This document shows, piece by piece, positions 6,479 through 14,898 of a stretch of DNA of 46,501 bases; positions within the stretch are counted from its first letter, which is position 1; each line of letters opens with the position of its first letter. Below the pieces are notes generated by a model. The model made no database searches, was not told the DNA's origin, and saw only the letters and a program-made list of their open reading frames with translations. The DNA comes from JBMNKL01 sp050261495 (GTDB taxonomy: Bacteria; Bacillota; Clostridia; Acetivibrionales; DTU013): assembly GCA_050261495.1 (NCBI GenBank), contig JBLNDI010000098.1:1-46501 (forward strand), in the 5' to 3' direction. Both the position numbers and the translations under genes were made by a program.

Positions 6479-7368
6479 ATGTTATTGAAATCAGAAACCT
6501 TACCAAGTATTATGGCAAATCCAGGGGCATCATCGATGTCAGCTTCGATGTTAAAGAGGGTGAAATTTTCGGGTTCATCGGGCCGAACGGCGCAGGAAAG
6601 TCAACCACGATAAGGACGCTGCTGGCTCTCATCTTCCCGACATCCGGGAGTGCCGCAATATTCGGCAGGGATTGTATCAGGCACGCGCCCGAGATAGCAA
6701 AGGATATCGGGTATATGCCCGCGGAAATCTCCTATTATGACAACATGAAGGTGGGCGACCTTTTGAAGTATTCAGCAAGTTTCTACAGAAAGGACTGTAC
6801 AAAAAGGATACGGGAACTTGCCGAAATAATGGACCTTGACCTCAACAGGAAAATTGACAGCCTCTCTCTTGGAAACAGGAAAAAGGTCGGCATAGTGCAG
6901 GGACTTCTCCATGAACCTAAGCTTCTTATCCTTGACGAACCTACAAGCGGCCTGGACCCCCTTATGCAAAAGAAATTCTTTGACCTTATCCGCGAGGAAA
7001 ACAGGAAAGGCGTCACCGTGCTGTTCTCATCGCATATCCTGGGAGAGGTGCAAAAGCTGTGCCACCGCGTCGCCATCATCAAGGAGGGCAGGATCGTCAA
7101 GTTGGAAAAAGTAAGCGCGCTGACGGAAGATACTTATAAAAAGTTCAGGATAGAATTAAGGACGCCGATAGAATCATCATTTTTTGATATAAAGGGAGCA
7201 AGCGACATCAAGGTGGAGGGCAATACGGCCAGCTTCATTTACAAAGGCTCAATGAACCGCGTAATCCGGAAAATCGCGGAGGCCGACGTGGAAAATATAT
7301 GGATTGAGGAACCTACCCTTGAGGAAGTCTTCATGCACTATTATGAAAAGGAGGACAGGGCTCAATGA
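6475..7368 (+). CDS. ABC exporter ATP-binding subunit
   Basis: A 297-residue nucleotide-binding protein powering an ABC-2 type exporter. Walker A is GPNGAGKST (36-44), the signature region is LSLGNRKKV (130-138, the variant common in ABC-2 drug or bacteriocin exporters), Walker B is LLILDEP (150-156), and the H-loop is FSSHILGEV. The C-terminal 80 residues resemble the regulatory tail of CcmA/DrrA-like ATPases. It overlaps the TetR gene and the first permease by 4 nt each, so translation is coupled. Substrate unknown; efflux of a toxic compound is the likely role given the TetR control. Confidence 0.93.
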   Translation: MNVIEIRNLTKYYGKSRGIIDVSFDVKEGEIFGFIGPNGAGKSTTIRTLLALIFPTSGSAAIFGRDCIRHAPEIAKDIGYMPAEISYYDNMKVGDLLKYSASFYRKDCTKRIRELAEIMDLDLNRKIDSLSLGNRKKVGIVQGLLHEPKLLILDEPTSGLDPLMQKKFFDLIREENRKGVTVLFSSHILGEVQKLCHRVAIIKEGRIVKLEKVSALTEDTYKKFRIELRTPIESSFFDIKGASDIKVEGNTASFIYKGSMNRVIRKIAEADVENIWIEEPTLEEVFMHYYEKEDRAQ

Positions 7369-8162
7369 ATATTTTCATATACGAATTGAAATCGGGCATC
7401 AGGTCGGCCGCTTCTTGGACGTTTTCCACAATCCTGTTATCGGCCGTTTTCCTGGGAGTTTATCCGGCTTTCGAAGAAAGCGGCGAAACGGTAAGAAAAC
7501 TAATGGCCGGATTTCCGCCCGAATTCCTGAAAGCGCTGGGTTTTGATATGGATATGATTTTCACCCCGATGGGCTACTATGGCCTGATTCTCAACTATAT
7601 ACTCCTCTTGGGCGCAATACAGGCGATGATGCTGGGCATATCGGTCATTTCAAAGGAATTTACCCGGAAAACTGCCGATTTCCTGATGACAAAGCCGGTT
7701 TCAAGGATTCGCATCATGACTTTCAAGCTGTTTTCCGGACTAGTCCTGCTTTTGGCTACAGATTTTGCCGCCATAGGAGCAATCCGGGTCATAATCGGGT
7801 TGGCAAGCGGCGCGTCATTAGACAATAAGCTTTTCCTGATGCTGTCCTTGGTCATTTTATTTATTGCATTGACGTTTTACGCCATCGGGATACTGGCGGC
7901 CGTGATCTTCCGGCGTATAAAATCGGTTGCGGGAGTGTCTATCGGAACAGTCCTGGGATTTTTCCTGCTCGGAATGATAGGTGAAGTCATTGATGCCGAG
8001 AAAACGAGGTACCTTATACCGTTTAAGTATTATGACCCGGTATCAATAATTGCAAACTCCGCCTACGACACGAAATTTGCCGCCATCAATGCAGCAATTG
8101 TGGTTATGTGCCTGGCGGCCGGCTTCGTATTGTACTCAAAAATGGATATCAGGGCGCTTTGA
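7365..8162 (+). CDS. ABC-2 type permease, first of two
   Basis: A 265-residue membrane protein with about six hydrophobic segments. Features include the region GISVISKEFTRKTADFLMTKPVSRIRI, shortened here to its core TKPVSRIRI, typical of the ABC-2 permease cytoplasmic coupling segment. The start overlaps the ATPase stop in an ATGA. It shares the SKE-x-T and TKPVSR segment with the next gene, which suggests the two permeases came from a duplication and form a heterodimeric channel. Confidence 0.88.
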   Translation: MNIFIYELKSGIRSAASWTFSTILLSAVFLGVYPAFEESGETVRKLMAGFPPEFLKALGFDMDMIFTPMGYYGLILNYILLLGAIQAMMLGISVISKEFTRKTADFLMTKPVSRIRIMTFKLFSGLVLLLATDFAAIGAIRVIIGLASGASLDNKLFLMLSLVILFIALTFYAIGILAAVIFRRIKSVAGVSIGTVLGFFLLGMIGEVIDAEKTRYLIPFKYYDPVSIIANSAYDTKFAAINAAIVVMCLAAGFVLYSKMDIRAL

Positions 8163-8186
8163 TTGCCCGTTAAGGAGGTTGTTGCC

Positions 8187-8987
8187 TTGTATATGAATAT
8201 TTACCTGCATGAAATGCGTTCAAACTTAAAAAGCCTGGTTTTGTGGTGCCTGGGTATGGCGGCGGTAATTGCCGGAGGCATTGGGAAATACGCCGGCATG
8301 GCCGAATCATGGCAATCAGTGTCGGAACTGGTGGAAAGCATGCCAAGAATCGTTCTTGCACTGCTTGGAATGGACGGAATAGACATGGGTACGGCCGCGG
8401 GATTTTACGCGGTGGTGTATCTTTATATACTGGTTATGTCGTCGGTGCAAGCCGGAACCCTTGGAGCTCGTATCATCTCCAAGGAAGAAACGGATAAAAC
8501 CATGGAGTTCCTTTTTACAAAGCCCGTGTCAAGGGTAAGGATAATCTTGTCGAAAATATTGGCGGTGTTTACCTGCGCACTGATTTTGAATTGCTTCTCA
8601 CTGGCGGTTTCGCTGACAATGCTGAACGCCATAAAAGAAAGATGGCTTGCGGGCAATTTGCGCGTCATGTCTCTCTGGCTGATGGTAGTCCAGGTTCTTT
8701 TCATTTTCCTGGGAACGGCGCTTGCCTCCGTCGGGAAAAAACCTTCCGCATCGGATAACAGGGCGGCGCTGATAGTACTTGCAGCTTATATTTTTTACAT
8801 CCTTTCCAATTTAAGCGAATATCTTGAATTCCTCAAGTTTTTTACGCCTTTTAAGTATTTCGAGCCCGGGGCAATTTTGACGGGGAACCGCCCCGGCGCC
8901 ATATCCGCCCTTATTGTAGTCCTTGTTGCCGGATTCTTCGCAGCATTGACATTTATGTATTTTCCAAGGAGGGACCTGACGGCCTAA
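8187..8987 (+). CDS. ABC-2 type permease, second of two
   Basis: About 266 residues with six predicted membrane segments. It carries the same coupling segment as its neighbour (ISKEETDKTMEFLFTKPVSR). I chose TTG 8187 because AAGGAGG (8172-8178) lies 8 nt upstream; ATG 8193 is possible at 14 nt, while the TTG at 8163 lies upstream of this ribosome site and is unlikely. It is the last gene of the TetR operon. No clear terminator follows; the next promoter is at 9020. Confidence 0.85.
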   Translation: MYMNIYLHEMRSNLKSLVLWCLGMAAVIAGGIGKYAGMAESWQSVSELVESMPRIVLALLGMDGIDMGTAAGFYAVVYLYILVMSSVQAGTLGARIISKEETDKTMEFLFTKPVSRVRIILSKILAVFTCALILNCFSLAVSLTMLNAIKERWLAGNLRVMSLWLMVVQVLFIFLGTALASVGKKPSASDNRAALIVLAAYIFYILSNLSEYLEFLKFFTPFKYFEPGAILTGNRPGAISALIVVLVAGFFAALTFMYFPRRDLTA

Positions 8988-9019
8988 ATCCGCTTCCACC
9001 AGGGCAGAGGCTAAATAAT

Positions 9020-9048
9020 TTGACAAAATGTGAAATTTTATTTATAAA
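9020..9048 (+). promoter_or_regulatory. Promoter of the M23 peptidase gene
   Basis: TTGACA (9020-9025), 17 nt, TATAAA (9043-9048). It leaves a leader of about 135 nt. Confidence 0.7.
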
Positions 9049-9135
9049 TAGATAATGTGATATTATTTTTCTGAAAAAAAGGATTTTAAGAATTCGTGTA
9101 GAATTAATATAATACCTTTTTTTCCGGCTATATCC

Positions 9136-9185
9136 GTACAAAAGATGAGAAAGCTTTACAAGCATTATCGTTTTGTACAAGGCGG
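9136..9185 (+). promoter_or_regulatory. Leader hairpin next to the M23 ribosome site
   Basis: GTACAAAAGAT (9136-9146) pairs with ATCGTTTTGTAC (9167-9178) with one bulged G. The 3' arm ends at 9178, directly before the ribosome site AAGGCGG (9179-9185), so folding could affect translation. Confidence 0.45.
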
Positions 9186-9190
9186 TAGAC

Positions 9191-10129
9191 ATGAAAAAAG
9201 GGAAGGTCAAAAAAACCGAAAAAAAATATATCTCGATTGTAATGGTCCCGCACTCGTCCAGCAATGTAAAGGTATTCAAGTTTAGGGCGTTTTATTTGAA
9301 GCTGGTTGCGGCGGCCGTTATTTTATTGTCCATTTTTGTATCCGGCGGCCTTTACATATCCGATATGCTGAAAGAAAATAAGGCATTGAAACAAAATATC
9401 AATGATTTATACAGCACAAACACAGAGCAGCGCAACCTGATAGAGCAGAAAACCAATGAAATAAACAGGCTGAAGGAAGAAAGCGCTTTATTCAGGGAAA
9501 GCGTAAATGATAAAATCGAAGAATTCACGCAAAACTTCAACAAAATAACCGACGAATATTTGGCCGAGAGAAACAAAACGGTAAGCCGTTCCGGCGAAAG
9601 GACCGAAACTGCCTTTACAAATGACATGCGCAATCTCAAGAGAAGCCTGGACAGCCTAAGCAGTCTTTACAGCCGTTCAGGCTTGATAGAAGCTGATCTT
9701 AACGCGGCGGAAGCAAAGATAGCCAAGTTTATGGAAACAGTTCCCACCCTCTGGCCTGCGCCAGGCAGGGTGACAGATGGTTTCGGATATAGAAAGCACC
9801 CGATCACAAGGAAAAGAATGTTCCACGAAGGCATTGATATTGGATCCGACGGCGGCAGGAACATCTTTGCGTCAGCCAGCGGAAAAGTAATATTTGCCGA
9901 ATATACCAGCGGTTACGGCAGAACAATTAAAATCGACCACGGGCGAGGTATAACCACGGTTTACGGGCATCTCTCCAAGTATCTTGTCAACGTGGGACAA
10001 GAGGTTAAAAAAGGCGACAAAATAGCAATAATGGGGACTACAGGCCGCAGCACCGGGCCCCATCTTCATTTTGAAATACGCTTGTTCGGCACTCCCGTTA
10101 ATCCGCAGCAATACCTGGATTTGCGATAA
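9191..10129 (+). CDS. M23-family murein endopeptidase, membrane anchored
   Basis: A 312-residue protein that should cut peptide bridges of peptidoglycan outside the membrane. A short basic N-terminus is followed by one membrane helix (LVAAAVILLSIFVSGGLYI, about 39-57), then a long coiled coil (about 60-130) and the LytM/M23 domain in the last 130 residues. Zinc ligands are visible: H and D in MFHEGIDIG, and HLH in TGPHLHFEI. I chose ATG 9191 over an in-frame TTG at 9173 because AAGGCGG lies 5 nt upstream. The bactofilin gene follows 123 bp on, a pairing known from other bacteria where bactofilins position M23 enzymes. Confidence 0.93.
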   Translation: MKKGKVKKTEKKYISIVMVPHSSSNVKVFKFRAFYLKLVAAAVILLSIFVSGGLYISDMLKENKALKQNINDLYSTNTEQRNLIEQKTNEINRLKEESALFRESVNDKIEEFTQNFNKITDEYLAERNKTVSRSGERTETAFTNDMRNLKRSLDSLSSLYSRSGLIEADLNAAEAKIAKFMETVPTLWPAPGRVTDGFGYRKHPITRKRMFHEGIDIGSDGGRNIFASASGKVIFAEYTSGYGRTIKIDHGRGITTVYGHLSKYLVNVGQEVKKGDKIAIMGTTGRSTGPHLHFEIRLFGTPVNPQQYLDLR

Positions 10130-10252
10130 AAGCAGGGGCACGGGAATAAAGACTACGGGTTATAATGGAAAGCTGTATTATTTCAAAGAAGAGCTAAACC
10201 CTGAGATTTTTATAATAATGGTAAGTTAATTAACGAAAGGAGAGGGTTTATT

Positions 10253-10696
10253 TTGTTTAAAAAGAACGTAGGATACCGGGATGGTCTGGATTCGCTGATT
10301 GGGATAAATTCGGAGTTCAAAGGCAATATAGAAACCGATGGTTCCATAAGGGTGGACGGCAAGCTAATCGGTGACGCCAGGGTCACAGGAGACATTTATA
10401 TCGGGGAACAGGCTATAGTTAAAGGGAATATCGAGGGATCGAACATAAACCTTGCAGGTACTATTGAAGGAAACATAATAGCCAGAGGTATTTTAAAAAT
10501 CCTATCATCCGCCAAGCTATACGGCGATATCAAGGTTAACCGTTTTGTAGCGGACGAAGGAGCGCTGTTCCAGGGCAAGTGTGAAATGTTGGAGATTTCC
10601 GCCGTCGAGCCTGTCGCCGAAAAAAATCATGGAAAGAACAGGAGAAATTATAAGAAAAGTAACGTGTTGGAGGATATATACGAAGAAAACAATTAG
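10253..10696 (+). CDS. Bactofilin (polymer-forming cytoskeletal protein)
   Basis: A 147-residue protein with the bactofilin (DUF583) right-handed beta-helix core at about 20-110: repeated short strands with Gly turns such as IETDGSIRVDGKLIGDA, VTGDIYIGEQAIV and LAGTIEGNIIARGIL. Bactofilins form filaments at the membrane without nucleotide. The C-terminal 35 residues are charged and unstructured. The start is TTG 10253, preceded by AAAGGAGAGG. Its position after the M23 endopeptidase suggests it scaffolds that enzyme, an inference from known pairs. Confidence 0.92.
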   Translation: MFKKNVGYRDGLDSLIGINSEFKGNIETDGSIRVDGKLIGDARVTGDIYIGEQAIVKGNIEGSNINLAGTIEGNIIARGILKILSSAKLYGDIKVNRFVADEGALFQGKCEMLEISAVEPVAEKNHGKNRRNYKKSNVLEDIYEENN

Positions 10697-10718
10697 TTTT
10701 ATGGATTTGGCCTCATGT

Positions 10719-10877
10719 TTAAAATCCAATTAGCCGAAGGATGTCAAAATGCATCAATATTGCGGCAAGGCACGTTGCAAGAGCAGCCATGGACAAACGG
10801 AGCAGCAGACGAATTCTCTTGATGTTCCGCTTCTTTATGTACCACCACCTGCGATAAAGCACACTGCTTCTGAACAT
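10719..10877 (-). CDS. Small basic single-pass membrane protein, 52 residues
   Basis: This short ORF lies opposite to its neighbours. It starts at ATG 10877 with GGGGGTG 5 nt upstream. The protein begins MFRSSVLYRRWWYIKKRNIK, a strongly basic N-terminus, continues RIRLLLRL, then has one hydrophobic helix (SMAALATCLAAILMHF) and ends DILRLIGF. Basic then hydrophobic is the pattern of a real small membrane protein with the N-terminus inside. I do not recognise a family. It may be involved in the envelope like its neighbours, but that is only context. Its ribosome site lies in the arm of the hairpin at 10881-10921. Comparison with relatives is needed to be sure it is translated. Confidence 0.55.
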   Translation of the reverse strand: MFRSSVLYRRWWYIKKRNIKRIRLLLRLSMAALATCLAAILMHFDILRLIGF

Positions 10878-10880
10878 AAT

Positions 10881-10921
10881 AACACCCCCGTGCAATATAA
10901 TATGTGCCGGGTGTTTTTTTT
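10881..10921 (+). terminator. Terminator-like hairpin after bactofilin, overlapping the small gene leader
   Basis: AACACCC (10881-10887) pairs with GGGTGTT (10909-10915), followed by a run of T on the plus strand, so it can end the bactofilin transcript. On the minus strand the same stem holds the GGGGGTG ribosome site of the 52-residue gene. Confidence 0.6.
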
Positions 10922-10971
10922 GTTACTTGTACACCTTGCTTATACGCCTTGTGAAGTTATTTCTCCAGCTT

Positions 10972-11000
10972 TTGCAGATATAAGACAATTATGCTATAAT
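10972..11000 (+). promoter_or_regulatory. Promoter of the class A PBP gene
   Basis: TTGCAG (10972-10977), 17 nt, TATAAT (10995-11000). The leader of about 240 nt holds two possible stems: TTGCGC (11096-11101) with GCGCAA (11161-11166), and GGGCGC (11169-11174) with GCGCCC (11190-11195) followed by GGGTTTT. Confidence 0.65.
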
Positions 11001-11244
11001 AAATTCTATTGTAAAAATATCGTTTGCGACGCCGGCGTTTTCCCCTGCTGACTGTTAATTTTAAAGCCTCAATCTTCTGCTAAGAAGGAACAAAATTGCG
11101 CGGTTATAAGTCAGAATTAATTGCAGAAATTAACATGTGCAGGTTAAAACAGCCTCGTGTGCGCAACAGGGCGCCAGATTCGTGAAAAAGCGCCCGGGTT
11201 TTCCGGTATGCGGGAAATACATGCCAAGGACAAGGAGGACATAA

Positions 11245-13797
11245 ATGAAGTCCGGTAAAACACCCGTCCCCGGCGGGGCGGTAAAAAAGCCGAAAAAAAC
11301 TCTGTCACTGAGTAAATTTATATTAACGCTGTTTAAGTTCCTGGTCATATTCATTATGGCATTGGCTTTCGCTGCCGGTGGTATCGCAGGAGGAACCATA
11401 TACGCATATATCAAAACAGCCAAGCCGATTACGGATGAACAGCTTATGGTGAAAACCTCCAATAAAACCACTATCATATATGATTCGAAAGGCAATATCA
11501 TACAGAAACTCACCGGCAGGGATAATATGGACAGCGAATGGGTTGCCGACAAGGATGTGCCGAAATACCTCAAGGATGCCATTATTGCAATAGAGGATGA
11601 AAGGTTTGATACGCATCCGGGCATTGACATACAGGGAATATTCCAGGCCGGTATTGGCTTTTTCAAAAGCATAATTTCGGACAGCGGAGTCCAATCCCGC
11701 GGCGGCAGCACAATAACGCAGCAGGTAATTAAAAACATCACGGGCAATACAAGGCGATCCCTGCAGCGCAAGGTCCAGGAATGGTATGCGGCAATTGAAC
11801 TGGAAAAGAAATATGAAAAGTGGCAGATCCTTGAACTATATATGAACCTGGGCTATTGGGGCAATAGCTGCATTGGCGTTCAATCTGCTTCCAAGAAGTA
11901 TTTCGGCAAGCCAGTGAGCGAGTTGAGCCTGGCACAATGTGCGCTTCTTGCCGGAATAACCAAGAATCCCGGCAAGTATGATCCTTTTACGGAAACAGGG
12001 CGGCAGAACGCCAAGAAACGTCAGGAAATTATACTGGGTAAGATGCTGGAGCTCGGCAAAATCAACCAGGCTCAATACGACCAGGCCATCAAGGAAGACC
12101 TGAAATATGTCCCCAAATCGCAATCCCAAAAAGTCACCAGCGTTCAGAGTTACTTCGTCGACCAGCTTATCGTCGATGTCAGGAACGCATTAATGAAAGA
12201 AAAGAATATTTCCGCTACGGTTGCCAATTACATGATATATGGCGGAGGTCTTGAAATATACTCCACTCTGGACCCGAAAATCCAGGCCGACATGGATTCC
12301 GTATTCATGAATGACGAGTATTTCCCGCTTATAAATGAAACTGCCAAGCGGCAGATGGAGCACCCGCAAGCCGCCATGGCTATCATTGATGTCCAGAACG
12401 GCCACGTCATGGCGCTTTATGGAGGTTATGGGAAGAAAGAAGCCAGCAATACCTTGAACAGGGCCTCGTCTTCCCTTATGAAAAGGCAGCCGGGTTCAAG
12501 CATAAAACCGATTGCGGTATATGCGCCGGCAATCGATTTACGGTTGATCACCCCGGCGACAGTCATCGACGACATCCCTGTCTACCTGATGACGGGCAAG
12601 AATTCGGAAAAACCTTACCCAAAGAATTATGACAATGCCCATGACGGCCTCACATCCGTCAGGAATGCCCTTAAGAACTCGGTGAACGTCGTGGCGGCAC
12701 TGATCTGGAAGGATATACTCGGAGCGGACAATTCCATAGAATATCTGAAAAAGGTCGGTATAAACAGGGAAAACGAAAAATATCTCTCCCTGGTAATGGG
12801 CGGACTTGCCGAAGGCGTAAACCCGCTCCAGATGGCTGCCGCGTATATTCCGTTCGCCCATGAGGGTTTGTATTACGAACCTACAACGTTTACACTTGTT
12901 AAGGACAGCGACGGCAATACCCTTATAGACAGGAAAGCATCTAAGTTCAGCATTGCGTACAGCGAACAGACCGCGTTTATAATGACCGACATGCTGAAAG
13001 AAGTTACAAAAGGCAGAACCTCTCCTTACCCTCACAGCGGTACTGCTGCGGCAAACATAAACGAAGAAATAATAGGCATGCCTGTAGCCGGGAAAACCGG
13101 AACCACGGACAGCAATATAGACAAGTGGTTTGTCGGTTTTACTCCGTATTATGCCGCGGCAACATGGTATGGTTATGATAATACCGGGAGTGTGCCAATC
13201 GCACTAAAAAAGGAAGAATTTAACCAAGCCCAGAAAATATGGGCGGCAGTTATGAAAAAGGTGCATGAAGGCCTTCCTGCAAAGGATTTTGAAAAGCCGA
13301 CGGGAGTTGTTCAAAAAAACATATGCATTTACTCGGGTAAAATAGCTACGCCTCTCTGCCAGCGTGACCAGAGAGGAAACGCTGTCAGAACGGAATATTT
13401 CATAAAAGGAACCGAGCCAAGGAGCGACGATCTCTGTACTGTTCACGTCGAGGCAAAAGTATGCACGGAAAGCAAAGATACAATGAACCGCAACCTGCTG
13501 GCAGGTCCTTATTGTCCGCCGGACAAAGTGGAAAACAAGGTGTTCATCCAGCGTATTGTGCCCTATGTCCCGGTAAAACCGGACGAAAAAGCACCGAAAG
13601 ACATTGTGTACGAATTACCTGCGGGAGAATACTGCACTGTTCATGGAGAACCCCTGGAACCGCTTGATCCTATTGATACAACCAATTTGCCGTTCTGGCC
13701 GCCTGACCTGGGCGGGCAGGAACCCGGCAATGGCGATAACTGGCCGGAGCCGCCGCAAACAAATTCCGGTACGGACACGGAGGACCGGCTGCCCTAA
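11245..13797 (+). CDS. pbpA: Class A penicillin-binding protein 1A (transglycosylase/transpeptidase)
   Basis: An 850-residue bifunctional peptidoglycan synthase. After a basic cytoplasmic tail there is a membrane helix (about 30-57). The GT51 domain shows IEDERFDTHPGID (catalytic Glu) and RGGSTITQQVIKN. The transpeptidase shows PGSSIKP (active-site Ser), the SVN triad in LKNSVNVVA, and AGKTGTT. Beyond it, about 170 extra residues contain six or more Cys (CIYSGKIATPLC, LCTVH, VCTES, YCPPD, YCTVH) and a Pro-rich tail; their role is unknown. AAGGAGG lies 6 nt before the ATG. It converges on proB with only 13 bp between stops. Confidence 0.95.
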   Translation: MKSGKTPVPGGAVKKPKKTLSLSKFILTLFKFLVIFIMALAFAAGGIAGGTIYAYIKTAKPITDEQLMVKTSNKTTIIYDSKGNIIQKLTGRDNMDSEWVADKDVPKYLKDAIIAIEDERFDTHPGIDIQGIFQAGIGFFKSIISDSGVQSRGGSTITQQVIKNITGNTRRSLQRKVQEWYAAIELEKKYEKWQILELYMNLGYWGNSCIGVQSASKKYFGKPVSELSLAQCALLAGITKNPGKYDPFTETGRQNAKKRQEIILGKMLELGKINQAQYDQAIKEDLKYVPKSQSQKVTSVQSYFVDQLIVDVRNALMKEKNISATVANYMIYGGGLEIYSTLDPKIQADMDSVFMNDEYFPLINETAKRQMEHPQAAMAIIDVQNGHVMALYGGYGKKEASNTLNRASSSLMKRQPGSSIKPIAVYAPAIDLRLITPATVIDDIPVYLMTGKNSEKPYPKNYDNAHDGLTSVRNALKNSVNVVAALIWKDILGADNSIEYLKKVGINRENEKYLSLVMGGLAEGVNPLQMAAAYIPFAHEGLYYEPTTFTLVKDSDGNTLIDRKASKFSIAYSEQTAFIMTDMLKEVTKGRTSPYPHSGTAAANINEEIIGMPVAGKTGTTDSNIDKWFVGFTPYYAAATWYGYDNTGSVPIALKKEEFNQAQKIWAAVMKKVHEGLPAKDFEKPTGVVQKNICIYSGKIATPLCQRDQRGNAVRTEYFIKGTEPRSDDLCTVHVEAKVCTESKDTMNRNLLAGPYCPPDKVENKVFIQRIVPYVPVKPDEKAPKDIVYELPAGEYCTVHGEPLEPLDPIDTTNLPFWPPDLGGQEPGNGDNWPEPPQTNSGTDTEDRLP

Positions 13798-13810
13798 AAT
13801 CGGGGCTTGC

Positions 13811-14632
13811 TTATTTGCCATGTGCCATGAACAGCGTGCCTACTTCATGACCTTCAATTATATCCATGATAATTCCCGGTTCAAAACCGCTGGCGAGTAC
13901 CACGTTGATGCCATTCTCGCAGGCATACTTGGCGGCTGCCAGTTTTGTAATCATGCCGCCGGTGCCCTGTTCAGACCCCGCGCCCCCGGCGCATGCCTCC
14001 AGCTCAGGGGTAATACGGCGTACGATGGAAATTTTATGTGAGCAATTCTCCCTTCTGGGGTCCACATCATAAAATCCGTCAATGTCCGAAAGAATTATCA
14101 GCAAGTCTGCGCCGACCAGTACGGCAACAATAGCCGAAAGAGTATCATTGTCGCCGAATATCCGTTTTTCCCCGTACTCAATTTCATCTATCGAAACCGA
14201 GTCATTTTCATTAACTATGGGTATTATCCCTTTTTCCAGCAATGTCTCGAAGGTATTGACAACGTTCTGCCTTGTATGGTCTTCCTCAACCACATCCCGC
14301 GTCAGGAGTATTTGACCTACGATATGACCGTACTCGGAAAAGAACTTGCTGTATATGTGCATAAGCTCGCACTGCCCTACGGCTGCCACGGCCTGCTTTT
14401 CCCTTACGGTGGACGGCTTTGAATTTAGTTTCAGTTTGCCCGTTCCTATCCCGATAGCGCCCGAAGTAACAAGCGTTACTTTCTTACCCTGGTTTGACAA
14501 ATCCGATAATACGCGGGCCAGCTTATCTATCCTTGTGAAATTGGCGCTTCCGTTCTCGTAAGTAAGGGTTGACGTGCCTACTTTTACCACTATTCTATTG
14601 GCTTGTTTCAATATTTCTCTCTCGTTGCTCAT
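13811..14632 (-). CDS. proB: Glutamate 5-kinase
   Basis: Catalyses the first step of proline synthesis, glutamate plus ATP to glutamyl-5-phosphate. The 273-residue protein has the amino acid kinase fold: VVKVGTSTL at the N-terminus, LVTSGAIGIGTGKL (about 40-53), PIVNENDSV (about 132-140) and FGDNDTLSA. It ends at the kinase domain and lacks the C-terminal PUA domain of E. coli ProB, as in many Firmicutes. I chose ATG 14632 with GGGAGAT upstream; the longer reading frame to 14671 lacks a ribosome site. Unusually, proA is not next in the operon: it lies on the opposite strand beyond the alpha-glucuronidase gene. Confidence 0.95.
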   Translation of the reverse strand: MSNEREILKQANRIVVKVGTSTLTYENGSANFTRIDKLARVLSDLSNQGKKVTLVTSGAIGIGTGKLKLNSKPSTVREKQAVAAVGQCELMHIYSKFFSEYGHIVGQILLTRDVVEEDHTRQNVVNTFETLLEKGIIPIVNENDSVSIDEIEYGEKRIFGDNDTLSAIVAVLVGADLLIILSDIDGFYDVDPRRENCSHKISIVRRITPELEACAGGAGSEQGTGGMITKLAAAKYACENGINVVLASGFEPGIIMDIIEGHEVGTLFMAHGK

Positions 14633-14692
14633 TTTGATCTCCCTTATAAAATTATGAAAAATTTCAGCCACTCAAAAGGCATATTAACTATT

Positions 14693-14721
14693 ATTATACA
14701 TACTGCCTGCCCTTGCTGCAA
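14693..14721 (-). promoter_or_regulatory. Promoter of proB
   Basis: Minus strand TTGCAG (14721-14716), 17 nt, TATAAT (14698-14693), giving a leader of about 55 nt. Confidence 0.7.
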
Positions 14722-14779
14722 TACGAGCAGTGCCATACTCGCTGCCCATCGTGTTTTCAGGTTAATCATGCCTGTTCCA

Positions 14780-14808
14780 TTGATTTAGGCCGCAAAAACA
14801 AGTATGAT
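14780..14808 (+). promoter_or_regulatory. Promoter of the alpha-glucuronidase gene
   Basis: TTGATT (14780-14785), 17 nt, TATGAT (14803-14808), divergent from the proB promoter. I see no clear operator palindrome nearby. Confidence 0.55.
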
Positions 14809-14898
14809 AAATAGTGCAGTCACTGGCTTTTTTTTGAAAAATGAGCCAGGGAGCGAAATGCAGGACGCCCTGCAAGAAAGGAGCATAAAAAGAGCACA

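Noticed and set aside
11130..11771. 213-residue minus-strand ORF over the PBP start
   Set aside because: Covers the PBP leader and N-terminus antisense. Its hydrophobic look is a mirror of the PBP membrane helix.
13604..14041. 145-residue plus-strand ORF across the PBP-proB junction
   Set aside because: It overlaps the ends of two real genes in other frames, with no ribosome site.
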